Shown here piece after piece: positions 18,323 to 27,839 of a stretch of DNA of 38,876 nt (positions are counted from its first letter, which is position 1; each line of letters opens with the position of its first letter). The stretch is from Phycisphaerales bacterium (GTDB lineage Bacteria; Planctomycetota; Phycisphaerae; UBA1845). The notes under the pieces were generated by a model, which did not search any database, was not told where the DNA came from, and saw nothing but the letters and a program-made list of their open reading frames with translations. The position numbers and the translations under genes are program-made. Location: NCBI GenBank assembly GCA_020344555.1, contig CP070827.1:1-38876 (forward strand), written 5' to 3'.

Positions 18323-20269
18323 ATGCAAACACTAGATTCTTCCACGGTACAAGCTACAGAGACTCCTCCAATCAGTATTGTGGTCATCGGGCGCAATGAA
18401 GGCGCCCGTCTTCTTCGCTGCCTGAACTCGATCTGCGAAGCAGACTTTCCACGGCACCAGTTAGAGGTGATTTACGTGGATACCGCCTCGACAGACGGAA
18501 GCGCCAAACGCGCGGAGCCTCTTGCGGATCGCGTTGTTCAGATCCGTCCGGCGCGACCCTCGGCCGCCGCCGCTCGGAATGCAGGTTGGCAGGTAGCGCG
18601 CCACGAGTTGGTGCAATTTCTGGACGGCGATACCGTTCTTCACAGAGATTGGCTGCGAACTGCAGTCCGTGCCATCAGGATACCGCACGTCTTCTGTGTA
18701 AGCGGCCGGCGAGAGGAGGCAGATCCGCAGCGCAGCGTCGTCCGCTACTGGGTCCACCGAGACTGGTGTATCCCACCTGGACTGCAACGCGTGTGTGGAG
18801 GGGACGCGATGTTCCAGCGCATAACACTTATCGACTTGGGCGGATACGATGAAACGCTGATCGCTGGCGAGGAACCTGACCTGTGTCTTCGCGCGGTCCG
18901 GGCCCATAAGGGGAGAGTACTGTCACTTGATGTCCCAATGACCGTGCACGACATTGGTGAGCTGACGCTTCGACAATACTGCCGCCGTTGCGTGCGAACG
19001 GGGCACGCCTACGCAGAGGTGGCCTTGCGAGAGGTGACACGCGGTGGGCACGCATGGGTACGCGAGAATTTACGTATACCTTTCCCATTGATGCTCCTCG
19101 CAGCAGCGCTTTTCGCCAGCCTTTCGCTCCACACAGTCTGGCCTCTCGTTGCCTGGATTGCCATATTGCTTGGTCAATACTGTCGCTTTGTCATTTCAGA
19201 GTTGCGAGTGGTTAAGAGTATCAAGTGGTCCCTTCTCGGGGCGTTGCGTCGCTTTGTGTGCAAGCCGCCCCAGCTGGCCGGGCAGTTCTTGTTCCTGTTT
19301 CGGCGACTCACCGGGGTGGGGCGCGGTCATATCATCGAGTACGACACATGTAGTTCTGAGCTTGACCGACCCGGATATAAGGACCCCGAAGAATTGCCAC
19401 AAGGGCCACCCGCAGCACACGACGCTCGATCCGGTTTGGAAGTCCACCGAGGCAAAGTAGCTGTCGATAACCAGGTGTTCGAGTCTCGTAAGTTGTACGA
19501 AACTTGGAACGCACAGTACTACGACTCCAGACAAACGCAGTTTTACGATGAGACGCTTCGCCGGATTGTCCAGGGCCTGGGGCTGTCACGGGGGGACGAG
19601 GTACTAGACATCGGTTGTGGTCCTGGCGCGCACGCCTTGCGCCTGGCGGGGATGGGGCTACGGGTGGTAGCCGCTGATGTCTCCCGAACGGCCTTGGCTC
19701 TTGCTGAAGAGGCGGTGAAGGATGCGGGATTACAGGAGCAGTTCACAGTGTGCCAACAGGACATCACTCACTTGAACTTTCCCGACGGCCGGTTCCAGGC
19801 GGTGCTGTGCTGGGGTGTTCTCATGCATGTCTCCGACATTGCCCGCGCTGTTGCCGAGCTAAGTCGTGTCCTGCAGCTTGGCGGCAGACTCGCGCTCGGC
19901 GTGAATAATGGCTCGTCTCTGGACGCCTTGCTCGTCATGGCTTTCCGTACGTCGGTACGCCGGCGCGTCGAATCCCACTGGGAACTGTTCGGACGTTGCC
20001 GGTACTACGGGACGCCCTCCGGGCCATTGCTCGTCCGCGACATTCGCGTCCCGCATCTCATACACCACGCCAGTTCGGTTGGGCTTCGTTGCCTTGAGCG
20101 TCGCGCGGGCCAACTGACGGAATTACATAGCAGGGTACGGACACCCTGGTTGCGCGATATCTTCGCTCGTGTTAACACCATCTGGAGCCGCCATATCGCT
20201 TGGCCGAGCATAGCACAGAACAACATACTCATCTTCGAGAAATATGCTGCTGCAGGTCGAAATCATTAG
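18323..20269 (+). CDS. GT2 glycosyltransferase-SAM methyltransferase fusion
   Basis: 648 residues in one uninterrupted frame with two enzymes. Residues 16-240 are a GT2 domain: ISIVVIGRNEGARL at 17-30, VDTASTDGS at 52-60, the FLDGDT metal motif at 99-104 and GEEPDL at 182-187. Two hydrophobic segments at about 252-292 attach it to the membrane, and a hydrophilic linker covers roughly 335-385. Residues 385-648 are a class I methyltransferase with VLDIGCGPGAHAL (427-439), a GVLMHV stretch and LGGRLALGV. The layout suggests that one chain transfers a sugar and then methylates the product, giving an O-methylated residue or a methyl cap that ends chain growth. That is inference. The ATG at 18323 has no strong ribosome site. 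Confidence 0.85.
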   Translation: MQTLDSSTVQATETPPISIVVIGRNEGARLLRCLNSICEADFPRHQLEVIYVDTASTDGSAKRAEPLADRVVQIRPARPSAAAARNAGWQVARHELVQFLDGDTVLHRDWLRTAVRAIRIPHVFCVSGRREEADPQRSVVRYWVHRDWCIPPGLQRVCGGDAMFQRITLIDLGGYDETLIAGEEPDLCLRAVRAHKGRVLSLDVPMTVHDIGELTLRQYCRRCVRTGHAYAEVALREVTRGGHAWVRENLRIPFPLMLLAAALFASLSLHTVWPLVAWIAILLGQYCRFVISELRVVKSIKWSLLGALRRFVCKPPQLAGQFLFLFRRLTGVGRGHIIEYDTCSSELDRPGYKDPEELPQGPPAAHDARSGLEVHRGKVAVDNQVFESRKLYETWNAQYYDSRQTQFYDETLRRIVQGLGLSRGDEVLDIGCGPGAHALRLAGMGLRVVAADVSRTALALAEEAVKDAGLQEQFTVCQQDITHLNFPDGRFQAVLCWGVLMHVSDIARAVAELSRVLQLGGRLALGVNNGSSLDALLVMAFRTSVRRRVESHWELFGRCRYYGTPSGPLLVRDIRVPHLIHHASSVGLRCLERRAGQLTELHSRVRTPWLRDIFARVNTIWSRHIAWPSIAQNNILIFEKYAAAGRNH

Positions 20270-20333
20270 CCCAGCAATCCGAAGGAAGGGAAGGCCGCGC
20301 CCGCAGGAGGCCGGCCAACCCGCCAGCCCGACC

Positions 20334-20362
20334 TTGTCTAGTTGCAGTGACCCCCGTATATA
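20334..20362 (+). promoter_or_regulatory. Candidate sigma70 promoter before the WcaL-like GT4 gene
   Basis: TTGTCT (20334-20339) is separated by exactly 17 bases from TATATA (20357-20362), each matching four of six consensus positions. It lies in the 115-bp gap after the fusion gene and would place a transcript start about 15 bases before the ATG at 20385. It could make 20385-23904 a sub-operon. Confidence 0.35.
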
Positions 20363-20384
20363 CTTAGCAGTGTGCTGACCCACA

Positions 20385-21722
20385 ATGAAGAATATTCGCT
20401 TTATCACTGATCGCGCTGCACTACCGCGGTTCTCGCGCACGCGCCATCTGGAGCCTCGAACTAGCAAGGCACCCGCAGTGCGCATCGCTTATCTTACCAG
20501 CGTGTATCCCGCCGTGTCCCACACATTCATCATCCGTGAAGTGCAGGCTCTGCGTAAACAGGGAGTTGGGGTCGATACGTTCAGCATCCGGCGCCCCCCG
20601 GCTGAGCAGCCTATCTCGGCTCAGGATACCAAAGAACAGGACGCCACGTACTATATCCTGCCACCGCGTTGGCCTCGGCTGTTTGCCGCACACCTCTCAG
20701 CACTCAGCAGCCGACCGCTCCGATTTCTCGCTGCCTTCCACTTTGCACTGGCAACCCATCCGGGAGGAATGCACTCACTCCTGTGGCATTTCTTCTATTT
20801 CGTCGAGGGCGTGCTGCTATGGCACGAGCTGAACCGTCGTGGCATTGCCCACATTCACGTCCACTTCGGCATGGCCTGTGCCACGGTTGTAATGATTGCG
20901 TCACAGCTCGGGGATTTTTCGTACAGCATGACGCTTCATGGTCCCACCGTGTTCTACGATACCTCCCGATTCCTCCTGCGTGAGAAAGTACAGCGCGCAA
21001 TGCTGGTCTTCTGCATCAGCGCCTTCTGTCGCAGCCAGGTTATGGTCCACGTCCCGCCAGAACACTGGCAAAAGCTGCACATCGTCCACTGTGGCGTTGA
21101 CACCGGAGCTTATTCGTTTGCCGGCCCGCGCGCCGCAGCGTCTGGCGGGCCGCGCCTCCTTTGTATCGGCAGACTCGTTCCGGAGAAGGCTCAGGCGATT
21201 CTCCTACACATGATAGCGCGCCTTCGCGGAGACTACCCGACGATCAACTGTACGCTGGTTGGGGACGGACCCGATCGCACTAGGCTTGAGGCGCTCGCGC
21301 AGCGCCTGGGCATTCGCGACCGCTTGAGCTTTGTAGGCTCCGTTAGTCAAGAGGATATTCCGACCTACTTAGAGCAATCTGATGTGTTCGTACTGCCGAG
21401 CTTCGCAGAGGGCCTGCCTGTGGTCCTCATGGAAGCGATGGCCAAGGGACTTCCTGTAGTCACGACGTACATCGCCGGAATCCCGGAACTAGTCCGCGAT
21501 CACGAGACCGGCTTGTTGGCGCCCTCCGGGGATGTCGAGGCGCTGACCACTGCCGTTCGTGAGATCTTGGAAGACCCCAAGCTTCGAGACCGACTAGCGC
21601 TCAGCGCACGAGAGAAGGTACTGAAGGAGTTCGACATCAACCAGATCGGCGACCGTCTCGCGAGGATTTTCGGAACGCAATTGGCTTCGCAGGGCCGCGC
21701 AGACGGTAACGAGGCAGGCTGA
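20385..21722 (+). CDS. GT4 glycosyltransferase, WcaL/colanic-acid type
   Basis: 445 residues. Family signs are RIAYLTSVYPAVSHTFI (33-49), typical of WcaL-like enzymes whose substrate loop follows SHTF. HIHVHFG and LHGPTVFYD follow, then the donor domain LLCIGRLVPEKAQ, LVGDGPDR, and EX7E in EGLPVVLMEAMA. It transfers a sugar from an NDP donor to the growing lipid-linked chain. The first 31 residues look unlike the family. A GTG at 20478 with AAGG upstream would restore the usual short N-terminus and may be the true start; I keep the ATG for completeness. The next gene begins 7 bases after the stop. Confidence 0.88.
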   Translation: MKNIRFITDRAALPRFSRTRHLEPRTSKAPAVRIAYLTSVYPAVSHTFIIREVQALRKQGVGVDTFSIRRPPAEQPISAQDTKEQDATYYILPPRWPRLFAAHLSALSSRPLRFLAAFHFALATHPGGMHSLLWHFFYFVEGVLLWHELNRRGIAHIHVHFGMACATVVMIASQLGDFSYSMTLHGPTVFYDTSRFLLREKVQRAMLVFCISAFCRSQVMVHVPPEHWQKLHIVHCGVDTGAYSFAGPRAAASGGPRLLCIGRLVPEKAQAILLHMIARLRGDYPTINCTLVGDGPDRTRLEALAQRLGIRDRLSFVGSVSQEDIPTYLEQSDVFVLPSFAEGLPVVLMEAMAKGLPVVTTYIAGIPELVRDHETGLLAPSGDVEALTTAVREILEDPKLRDRLALSAREKVLKEFDINQIGDRLARIFGTQLASQGRADGNEAG

Positions 21723-21728
21723 ATTCAC

Positions 21729-22961
21729 GTGCGTTCAGAAAACAGCGAGGTGACGTCTGTGCAATGGCCTCCATGCGTTGTTTGTTTCGGCGGCGAGGAT
21801 TGGTGGTACCACAACCGTGGGCACTGTGACATGCAGTTTATGCGGTCTTTTTCGCGGCACGGGCGAGTGCTGTACATCAACTCCATTGTCATGCGCAAGT
21901 TCAACGTCTCCGAGGGAAAGGTGTTCTTGCACCGAATGATCCGTAAGACGCGGAGTATCTTCCGCGGCTTGGTGCGGGTCTCCGACGCCTTTTGGGTGTA
22001 TTCGCCGGTAGCGGCGCCGGTGCATCACCTGTCATGGGCGCGGGCGGCGAACGAGCGTCTTGTTCGCGAGCAGGTCCGGGGGGTTCTGCGCTGTCTGCGG
22101 ATGCACCGGCCACTCATTTGGGTCAACTGCCCCGCCGCGTGCGACACGGCTCTGGCCCTACCGCGCTGGAGGCTGGTCTATCAGCGGACAGACCGTTATG
22201 AGGAGCACCCGGGAGTCGATCGCGAACAGATCACGCGGTACGATCGAACATTGAGGCAGCGTGCAGACCTGACCTTCTATTCGAACCGGCAACTGTACTC
22301 CCATGAAGTGCGGGACTGTCGTCGGGCGGCGTACGTGGAACACGGGGTCGATTACGAGATGTTCGGGTACGCTGCCCGCGATCCGTGGGTGCCGGCGGAG
22401 GTGCGGAACCTCCGGCACCCTATTGCGGGTTTCTTCGGAGCGATCGACGAACACAAGTTCAATGTGCCCCTCATAACCGATGTCGCCACCAGACTCAGTT
22501 ACGTCACATTTGTCTTCGTGGGGAACGCGTCGATTGACTGTACGGCACTCGCCTCACTGCCCAATGTGGTCATGGTGGATCAGCGCCCCTATGAACAGAT
22601 TCCACACTACGGCAAGTGTTTTGACGTCTGCATTATGCCGTTTCAGCAAAACCGCTGGATTGACGCGTTTAATCCGATCAAACTGAAGGAGTATCTCGCT
22701 CTGGGAAAACCTGTTGTGACAACGGCGTTCGGAGAGTTGAAGGAGTATGGTAGTCTTGTGCATATCGCAGTTGACGCAGCGAGCTTTGCGCACGCGATAG
22801 GGTATGCACTGGCAAACGAATCGCCTGATGCCATCAAGCGACGACGTGACCGTGCCGTCCGCCATTCCTGGAGTAGCAAGGCACGCCAAGTGTTGTCCAT
22901 GCTCCAGCCGGACGACTCCAGAGGCCCATCCTGGGACAGGACCCACGCAGTAGGATGTTGA
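21729..22961 (+). CDS. Glycosyltransferase, TuaH-like GT-B
   Basis: 410 residues. The C-terminal domain carries FFGAIDEHKFNVPLI, PFQQNRWIDAFNPIKLKEYL and ALGKPVVTTAFGEL. This pattern is seen in TuaH-like and other family 1/4 GT-B enzymes, where Lys and Glu of the KLKEY segment bind the donor. The N-terminal half opens with the short segment CFGGEDWWYHN, so the acceptor side is divergent. It likely adds a late residue of the repeat unit. The start is GTG 21729. It overlaps the following pssD-like gene by 7 bases. Donor unknown. Confidence 0.82.
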   Translation: MRSENSEVTSVQWPPCVVCFGGEDWWYHNRGHCDMQFMRSFSRHGRVLYINSIVMRKFNVSEGKVFLHRMIRKTRSIFRGLVRVSDAFWVYSPVAAPVHHLSWARAANERLVREQVRGVLRCLRMHRPLIWVNCPAACDTALALPRWRLVYQRTDRYEEHPGVDREQITRYDRTLRQRADLTFYSNRQLYSHEVRDCRRAAYVEHGVDYEMFGYAARDPWVPAEVRNLRHPIAGFFGAIDEHKFNVPLITDVATRLSYVTFVFVGNASIDCTALASLPNVVMVDQRPYEQIPHYGKCFDVCIMPFQQNRWIDAFNPIKLKEYLALGKPVVTTAFGELKEYGSLVHIAVDAASFAHAIGYALANESPDAIKRRRDRAVRHSWSSKARQVLSMLQPDDSRGPSWDRTHAVGC

Positions 22962-23407
22962 AGATCTGTGTCGTAGCATCGGCCGGAGGACATCTTTCGC
23001 AGATCCTTCGACTGGCTGAGTCGTACCGACATCGTCCGCACTTCTTTGTCACGACCGGTCACATGGTCACGGGCGAACTCGGCGAGCGTGCCAAGGTCTA
23101 CGTTGTCCCCGAGGCTAATCGGCAAAATCCGCTCCGGTTGCTGAAGATCGTCTATACCGCGATTCGGCTGATGGTGAGCGAGCAGCCGAACGTGGTTATC
23201 AGCACCGGAGCCGCGCCCGGGTGCCTCTTCTGTCTTATCGGAAAGCTCCTTCGCGCCCGCGTGATCTGGATCGACAGCTTGGCGAACGTGGAGCGAATGT
23301 CGCTCTCCGGACGGATTGTCAGCCCGTTTGCGGATCTCCTCCTGGTGCAATGGCCGCATCTGGTTAAGCGCTATCGTCGCGTGGAGTTTGCGGGAAACGT
23401 GCTGTGA
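22955..23407 (+). CDS. Alg14/PssD-like glycosyltransferase subunit
   Basis: 150 residues. The N-terminus has ASAGGHLSQIL (8-18), the hallmark of Alg14/PssD/EpsE-type proteins, and the middle STGAAPGCLFCLIG (about 84-97) is a membrane-associated helix. In this split family the Alg14-type half anchors to the membrane and supplies the acceptor-binding domain. The Alg13-type half next door binds the NDP donor. Together they form one GT-B enzyme, GT28-like, that adds the second sugar to an undecaprenyl-linked primer in exopolysaccharide systems. The stop overlaps the partner start (GTGA), which helps equal production of the two subunits. Confidence 0.88.
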   Translation: MLKICVVASAGGHLSQILRLAESYRHRPHFFVTTGHMVTGELGERAKVYVVPEANRQNPLRLLKIVYTAIRLMVSEQPNVVISTGAAPGCLFCLIGKLLRARVIWIDSLANVERMSLSGRIVSPFADLLLVQWPHLVKRYRRVEFAGNVL

Positions 23408-23904
23408 TCTTCTTGACCGTAGGGACGCAATTCGGGTTCGACCGCCTCGTTCGTACGGTGGACCAATGGCTGGCGATCCGCCCACAGGTACAGGTGTTCG
23501 GACAGATTGGGCAAGCCCGCTTCCAACCTCGACATTTTCCTTCCGTGCCATGGCTGGAGCGTGGTGAGTTCTTGCAGCGGCTTCGCAGCGCGGAGGGCGT
23601 AGTAAGCCATGCTGGAATTGGGACTATTCTTCAATGTCTTGAAGAGAAGAAGCCTCTCCTGGTACTCCCGCGACGATCCGCCCTGGGCGAGTGCATAAAT
23701 GACCATCAACTGATCACAGCCCGGCAGCTCGATCGCCAAGCCCTGGTGCAGGTGGCGTACGACGAGAGGCAACTTGCCGAGAAGCTGGACGTCTTTCATC
23801 GCGACCGGCCAGCCCCCCTTGCGGGCGTTGGCAGCCGCGACTTGATAGCCCGCATCCGTGAGTACATCGCGTCCATCGAACGTGCGTGTCAACACTCCGA
23901 GTAG
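23404..23904 (+). CDS. Alg13/PssE-like glycosyltransferase subunit
   Basis: 166 residues, the donor-binding half of a split GT-B enzyme. IFLTVGTQFGFDRLV (2-16) is the N-terminal family signature, and SHAGIGTILQCLEEKKPLLV is the donor-binding segment shared with Alg13 and MurG. The start is GTG, four bases overlapping the Alg14/PssD partner. The protein should work only as a complex with that partner at the cytoplasmic membrane. About 140 non-coding bases separate it from the next gene, so this may close the tightly coupled part of the cluster. Confidence 0.88.
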   Translation: MIFLTVGTQFGFDRLVRTVDQWLAIRPQVQVFGQIGQARFQPRHFPSVPWLERGEFLQRLRSAEGVVSHAGIGTILQCLEEKKPLLVLPRRSALGECINDHQLITARQLDRQALVQVAYDERQLAEKLDVFHRDRPAPLAGVGSRDLIARIREYIASIERACQHSE

Positions 23905-24047
23905 CGCCTGGACACAGCACGTCCCCGGCTGAGGCTCACACAGGCACCAAAGCGTCCCGTCTGCTATCGAACCACGTGTAAAACGCGCCGCAGACATTCG
24001 CAAGTCCCCCACCACCTGGAGTCCGTGCCCACGCGCAAGGCTGCGTT

Positions 24048-25874
24048 ATGGTGCGAGCCAAGAAAATGAAAGGGCCACCATTTCCTGCTCATTTGGGCAA
24101 ACGTCGGTTGTCATCAACTCACCGTGATTCTCGCCCCGAGGAAACTCCTCGCGGCGCGAAACCACGCAGTCTCACTAAAGAGTTAGCCATCGAGTCCGTC
24201 AGCATGTTGCTGTCTGCTGTAGGAGTTGCCTGTGTCGTACTGCGCCTTGCCTGGGCCATAGCGGACCCTGTCGAGCCGCAGGATTTCAAAGGTTTGCTCT
24301 ACGTGCGCGACATTCTTACACTTCTCCCTGCATCACTATGCCTCTACATGGCGTATCTTCGCTGGCTTCGCAAAAGCAAGGCGTTCCGACCCCAACTCTT
24401 CAGTCGTCGGGTGTCCACTGTGTGCCGGCAGCATCCACGCCTGGTTGCCGCCATCCTGGCTCTCGGCATGATCGGCGCTTGTATCCTCATTTCTGTAACG
24501 ATATACGGCCGACGTGCCCATATCATCGACGAGGTGGTTTACCTCTTCCAGGCGCATACTTATTCCAAAGGACTGCTGTGGCGTCAGGTTCCACCCAACA
24601 TCGCAGAGTTCTTCGACCTGCCTTACTTTGTTCAAATATCCAACAAGTGGTACGGGTCTTTCTTTCCCGGCCACCCCCTGGTACTTGCGCTTGGCGTTCT
24701 CCTGAATGCGGCCTGGGTCGTTAATCCTGTATTGAGCGGCGTACTGGTAGCCTTGACAGTCTATGCAGGGGCCAAGCTGTTTGATTCGCAGACCGGCCTG
24801 CTGGCGGGTTTATTATGTCTATTGTCACCGTTCGCCCTGTTTCAGGGAGCCAGCTACTTTAGCCATACCACTACGGCCGTCTTGCTTACACTGGCAACGA
24901 TGTTGATGCTTCGTACGACAGAAGGAGGTATAGGACTCTGCTTTTCAGCCGGAGTAGCGCTCGGTTTGTTACTTCTTTTTCGGCCAATGACTAGCGCAAC
25001 CGCGGTCGTCTTCGCCACGGTAATCCTCGGGCAGGCTGCTTGGAGAATGCGTATGGCGCGTGCAACACTTCTCAAAAAGACCGCTGCCATAAGTGCCGGC
25101 TTTCTCCCTTTTGTGGCCATTTTGCTCTTCTACAACTGGATACTGACTGGTGATCCGCTCAGGACACCCCACCAGGTTGCCATCCCTGACGAATATATCG
25201 GCCCTGGGGTACACATGTTCACGAACACCACTATCAATCTGATTGGTCTTTCTGTAGACCTTGTGGGTGTTCCCATATTGGGCTTGGCTCCAATGGTGAT
25301 CTGCTTCCTGCGCGGTGTCGGTCCGTGGCGTTTTCCTCTTGCCGTACTCTTCTTGGCTAACGGGACACTCTATGCTCTGTATCCTTACCACGGTCTTTCT
25401 TACGGTCCCCGGTTCTATTTCGAATGCGTGCCTCTGATGCTGGTATTGTCTGCGCGCGGCCTGATAATTCTGTCGGCGTTGCTAGTTAAGCGGCGCGGCT
25501 GGGACACACGAAAAGCTCAGGCTGCTGTTGCCGGGCTTCTATTGTTTACGGGCGCCACCAGTTTCTGTGGAGTCTTTCCCGAGCGTGTCTACACCTTCTA
25601 CACACGGGCGGCGTATCTGGATATCGGGAACCTAGTTGCCAAGAGTGTGCAACAGCCGGCGTTGGTGCTGATTGAAGAACCGGTTGGACGTCCCGCGCGG
25701 GTGATTCCTTATATAGCGGGCTTTCAGCTCCACTTGGGTGATATCAACGGGAAGGTCGTATACGCGCGGGATCTGGGTATGAAAAACCGCGTCCTCTTGG
25801 CGCACTACCAAGGTTATAGTGTTTATCGGCTTTCGTTAGAGAAACGAGAGATAGCCAATTACAGCCTTCCATGA
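24048..25874 (+). CDS. GT39-like (GT-C) membrane glycosyltransferase
   Basis: 608 residues with about ten to twelve hydrophobic segments. It is similar in plan to ArnT/PMT-type (GT39) enzymes, which use polyprenyl-phosphate sugars outside the membrane. The Asp161-Glu162 pair in HIIDEVVYLFQAHTYSKG is the catalytic Asp-Glu of the first periplasmic loop. FFPGHPLVLALG and the C-terminal soluble domain are also family-like. The first 45 residues are basic and unconserved, and an in-frame ATG at 24066 is possible. The role is probably addition of a sugar to the exported glycan or to a surface lipid. Codon and base composition resemble the neighbours, but this gene is separated by 143 bases from the coupled cluster. 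Confidence 0.72.
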   Translation: MVRAKKMKGPPFPAHLGKRRLSSTHRDSRPEETPRGAKPRSLTKELAIESVSMLLSAVGVACVVLRLAWAIADPVEPQDFKGLLYVRDILTLLPASLCLYMAYLRWLRKSKAFRPQLFSRRVSTVCRQHPRLVAAILALGMIGACILISVTIYGRRAHIIDEVVYLFQAHTYSKGLLWRQVPPNIAEFFDLPYFVQISNKWYGSFFPGHPLVLALGVLLNAAWVVNPVLSGVLVALTVYAGAKLFDSQTGLLAGLLCLLSPFALFQGASYFSHTTTAVLLTLATMLMLRTTEGGIGLCFSAGVALGLLLLFRPMTSATAVVFATVILGQAAWRMRMARATLLKKTAAISAGFLPFVAILLFYNWILTGDPLRTPHQVAIPDEYIGPGVHMFTNTTINLIGLSVDLVGVPILGLAPMVICFLRGVGPWRFPLAVLFLANGTLYALYPYHGLSYGPRFYFECVPLMLVLSARGLIILSALLVKRRGWDTRKAQAAVAGLLLFTGATSFCGVFPERVYTFYTRAAYLDIGNLVAKSVQQPALVLIEEPVGRPARVIPYIAGFQLHLGDINGKVVYARDLGMKNRVLLAHYQGYSVYRLSLEKREIANYSLP

Positions 25875-26357
25875 CGTAGCCTCAATCCGGATTCTGCCGC
25901 TTTTTGGGTGGCGCGCCAGACTGAATCAAGTAGAGACTTCGTCACAGCATATGGGGTTCTGCGCCGAGCAGCCGAGCTGAACCCGAGTCCTCTTGCGTCA
26001 CCTGGACGCCGGGCTCTTGGCATGACTTCAAAGACAACTAATGTAGTGCGTGAATGACTCCGCGTCATATCGCGTGTTTCACGGGTCCGGGCGATTTTGT
26101 GCGGGAGCTGAGCCAGACTCACCGTTCAGGCGAATGCTTGGAGTGGTCTGTCACGTTTTATGTCGCTGGATGTTGTCGTAGATACGAGCTTTTGGGCTGA
26201 CATTGGACGGTCTGGCCAAACAGAGCGTGGATCAACTGATCATTGCAGCAATCCAAGCACACGGGTAGTATAGAGCGAAGTAGCTTTCCCCGGCGAGGTA
26301 ACCGGCCAGCGGGATCAAGTACCTCCCGAAACACGAGGTGTCCGCATTGAGGGCGAT
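25875..26357. other. 483-bp gap between two GT39 genes, no gene recognised
   Basis: No frame of useful length with family motifs or a ribosome site was found. A minus-strand 87-codon frame at 25859-26122 overlaps the end of the GT39 gene and lacks coding signs. One weak promoter-like pair, TTGCAG and TAGTAT with a 17-base spacer, lies about 90-120 bases before the second GT39 gene. The small inverted repeat ATGAC/GTCAT lies near 26055. The stretch may be a decayed gene. Confidence 0.4.
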
Positions 26358-27839
26358 ATGACAGTGGATCCCAAGAAACTGCTCTGGCTCGCGGTCGCGC
26401 TCTTTCTGATCGCTGCGCTCCTTCGCTTCTATAGGATTGCGAACCAGAGCTTGTGGATTGATGAGGTATGGTCACTTTCCCAGGCCCGCCTCGATTGGCA
26501 GGTGTTGCTGAGCCCGGGCGGCTACACGGACATCCATCCCCCGGTGTACTACCTTTGCCTGAAGTGCGTCGCACCGTTGGCCGATGTGGGCCCTGCGTTC
26601 TTCGAGGCGGCCCTACGAATGCTTTCAGTCGTGTCTTCGACATTGGCCGTACTCGCGCTAGTCTGGCTCGGCACCATCGTCTTCGACCGTCCGACCGGCG
26701 TTCTCGGCGGCCTGTTTCTTGCTGTGTCAGCCTTCTCCATTTGGTACGCCCAGGAAGTGCGCATGTACTCACTCGCCCTGCTCCTGGTGATACTTCAGCT
26801 CGCTCTGGCGGTTAGAATCAAAAAGGCAAAAGCCTCACTGGGCGCGTGGGTCTTGTTATATTGCGTCAGCGTGGCGGCTGGTCTGACCCATTGGTATTCC
26901 GTGTTCGTCTGGCCGTTCCTCGTCGGCTACCCACTATGGGGCGCCCCTGCGCGACGAATAGTCCTGCGTTGGCTGGGTTTCTTCCTTGCGGTTTCGATTC
27001 CACTTGCGCTGTATCTCATTCCAAAGATTGCACAGGGACGTGGCGGTGAAATGTCCGGCACGTCAGATCTTAAGAACCTGATGTTTACCTTGTGGTCATT
27101 TTGGACGGGATACAGTGCCGGCCCTAGCGTGCTCGAGTTGCATACCCCCGAACCCTTTGCTCTGATGCAGCGCTTCATTCCCAGTATCCTCCTAATGGGA
27201 TCTAGTGCCGCCCTCGTAACAGTACTGGCAGCCAGCCCTTTGCTGCGAACAGTTCCACGTTCGCAGGCGGTTTGGCTGGTTACGTGGTTTCTCCTAGCCC
27301 TTGTCGGCCCGTTCTTGCTTGCACGACTCACAGGTAGAGTCCACAATGCCCGTTACTCATTTGCCGCCTTCCCTGCTGCAGTACTTCTGATCGCGGCTGC
27401 GGCTCGTTATGCCCCGAAGACCTGGCAACGTGCTGGGATCTGCGCGGGCTACCTTCTCCCTCAAATTCTTTGCCTGGCCAACTACTATTGGAATCCGTAC
27501 TACTGGCGCGAGGATTTTCGTTCTGTCGCGGGCTACCTCGAGGAACATCCCGAGTCGCAAGGGGCATTGCTGTCATCGTCGGTGGCCCAGGATGCCCTGG
27601 CAGCGTATGGCGTGATCGATTGGGAGTGGGAAGACTATCCGCATTGGCGCCCATGGAGCGAGGAGCTGCGCGATCGCATGGCAGGACATTTGTCCGGAGG
27701 ACAGGAGTTGTGGCACTTGACTGCCGACCGCTGGAGAACGAAGGAGCAGGCCATTACCCGGTACCTGATCCAGAACTTCCTGTTGCTCCAACAGCGCCGT
27801 TGGCACGGTGTAGAGCTGAATATCTATGGCTCGCCGTAG
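26358..27839 (+). CDS. GT39 family membrane glycosyltransferase
   Basis: 493 residues, about eleven hydrophobic segments. Canonical dolichyl/polyprenyl-phosphate-sugar transferase signs: NQSLWIDEVWSL (29-40), with catalytic Asp35 and Glu36, DIHPPVYYL (58-66) in the first loop, and YAQEVRMYSL shortly after. Such enzymes transfer a sugar from a polyprenyl-phosphate carrier to a lipid, protein or glycan on the outer face of the membrane. Its start follows TTGAGGGCGAT, a fair ribosome site. It is the last plus-strand gene of the glycan locus and probably a late decorating enzyme. The acceptor is not predictable. Confidence 0.88.
   Translation: MTVDPKKLLWLAVALFLIAALLRFYRIANQSLWIDEVWSLSQARLDWQVLLSPGGYTDIHPPVYYLCLKCVAPLADVGPAFFEAALRMLSVVSSTLAVLALVWLGTIVFDRPTGVLGGLFLAVSAFSIWYAQEVRMYSLALLLVILQLALAVRIKKAKASLGAWVLLYCVSVAAGLTHWYSVFVWPFLVGYPLWGAPARRIVLRWLGFFLAVSIPLALYLIPKIAQGRGGEMSGTSDLKNLMFTLWSFWTGYSAGPSVLELHTPEPFALMQRFIPSILLMGSSAALVTVLAASPLLRTVPRSQAVWLVTWFLLALVGPFLLARLTGRVHNARYSFAAFPAAVLLIAAAARYAPKTWQRAGICAGYLLPQILCLANYYWNPYYWREDFRSVAGYLEEHPESQGALLSSSVAQDALAAYGVIDWEWEDYPHWRPWSEELRDRMAGHLSGGQELWHLTADRWRTKEQAITRYLIQNFLLLQQRRWHGVELNIYGSP

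Noticed and set aside
25859-26122. Minus-strand 87-codon frame in the gap after the first GT39 gene
   Set aside because: It overlaps the GT39 end, has Arg-rich random-looking content and lacks a ribosome site.
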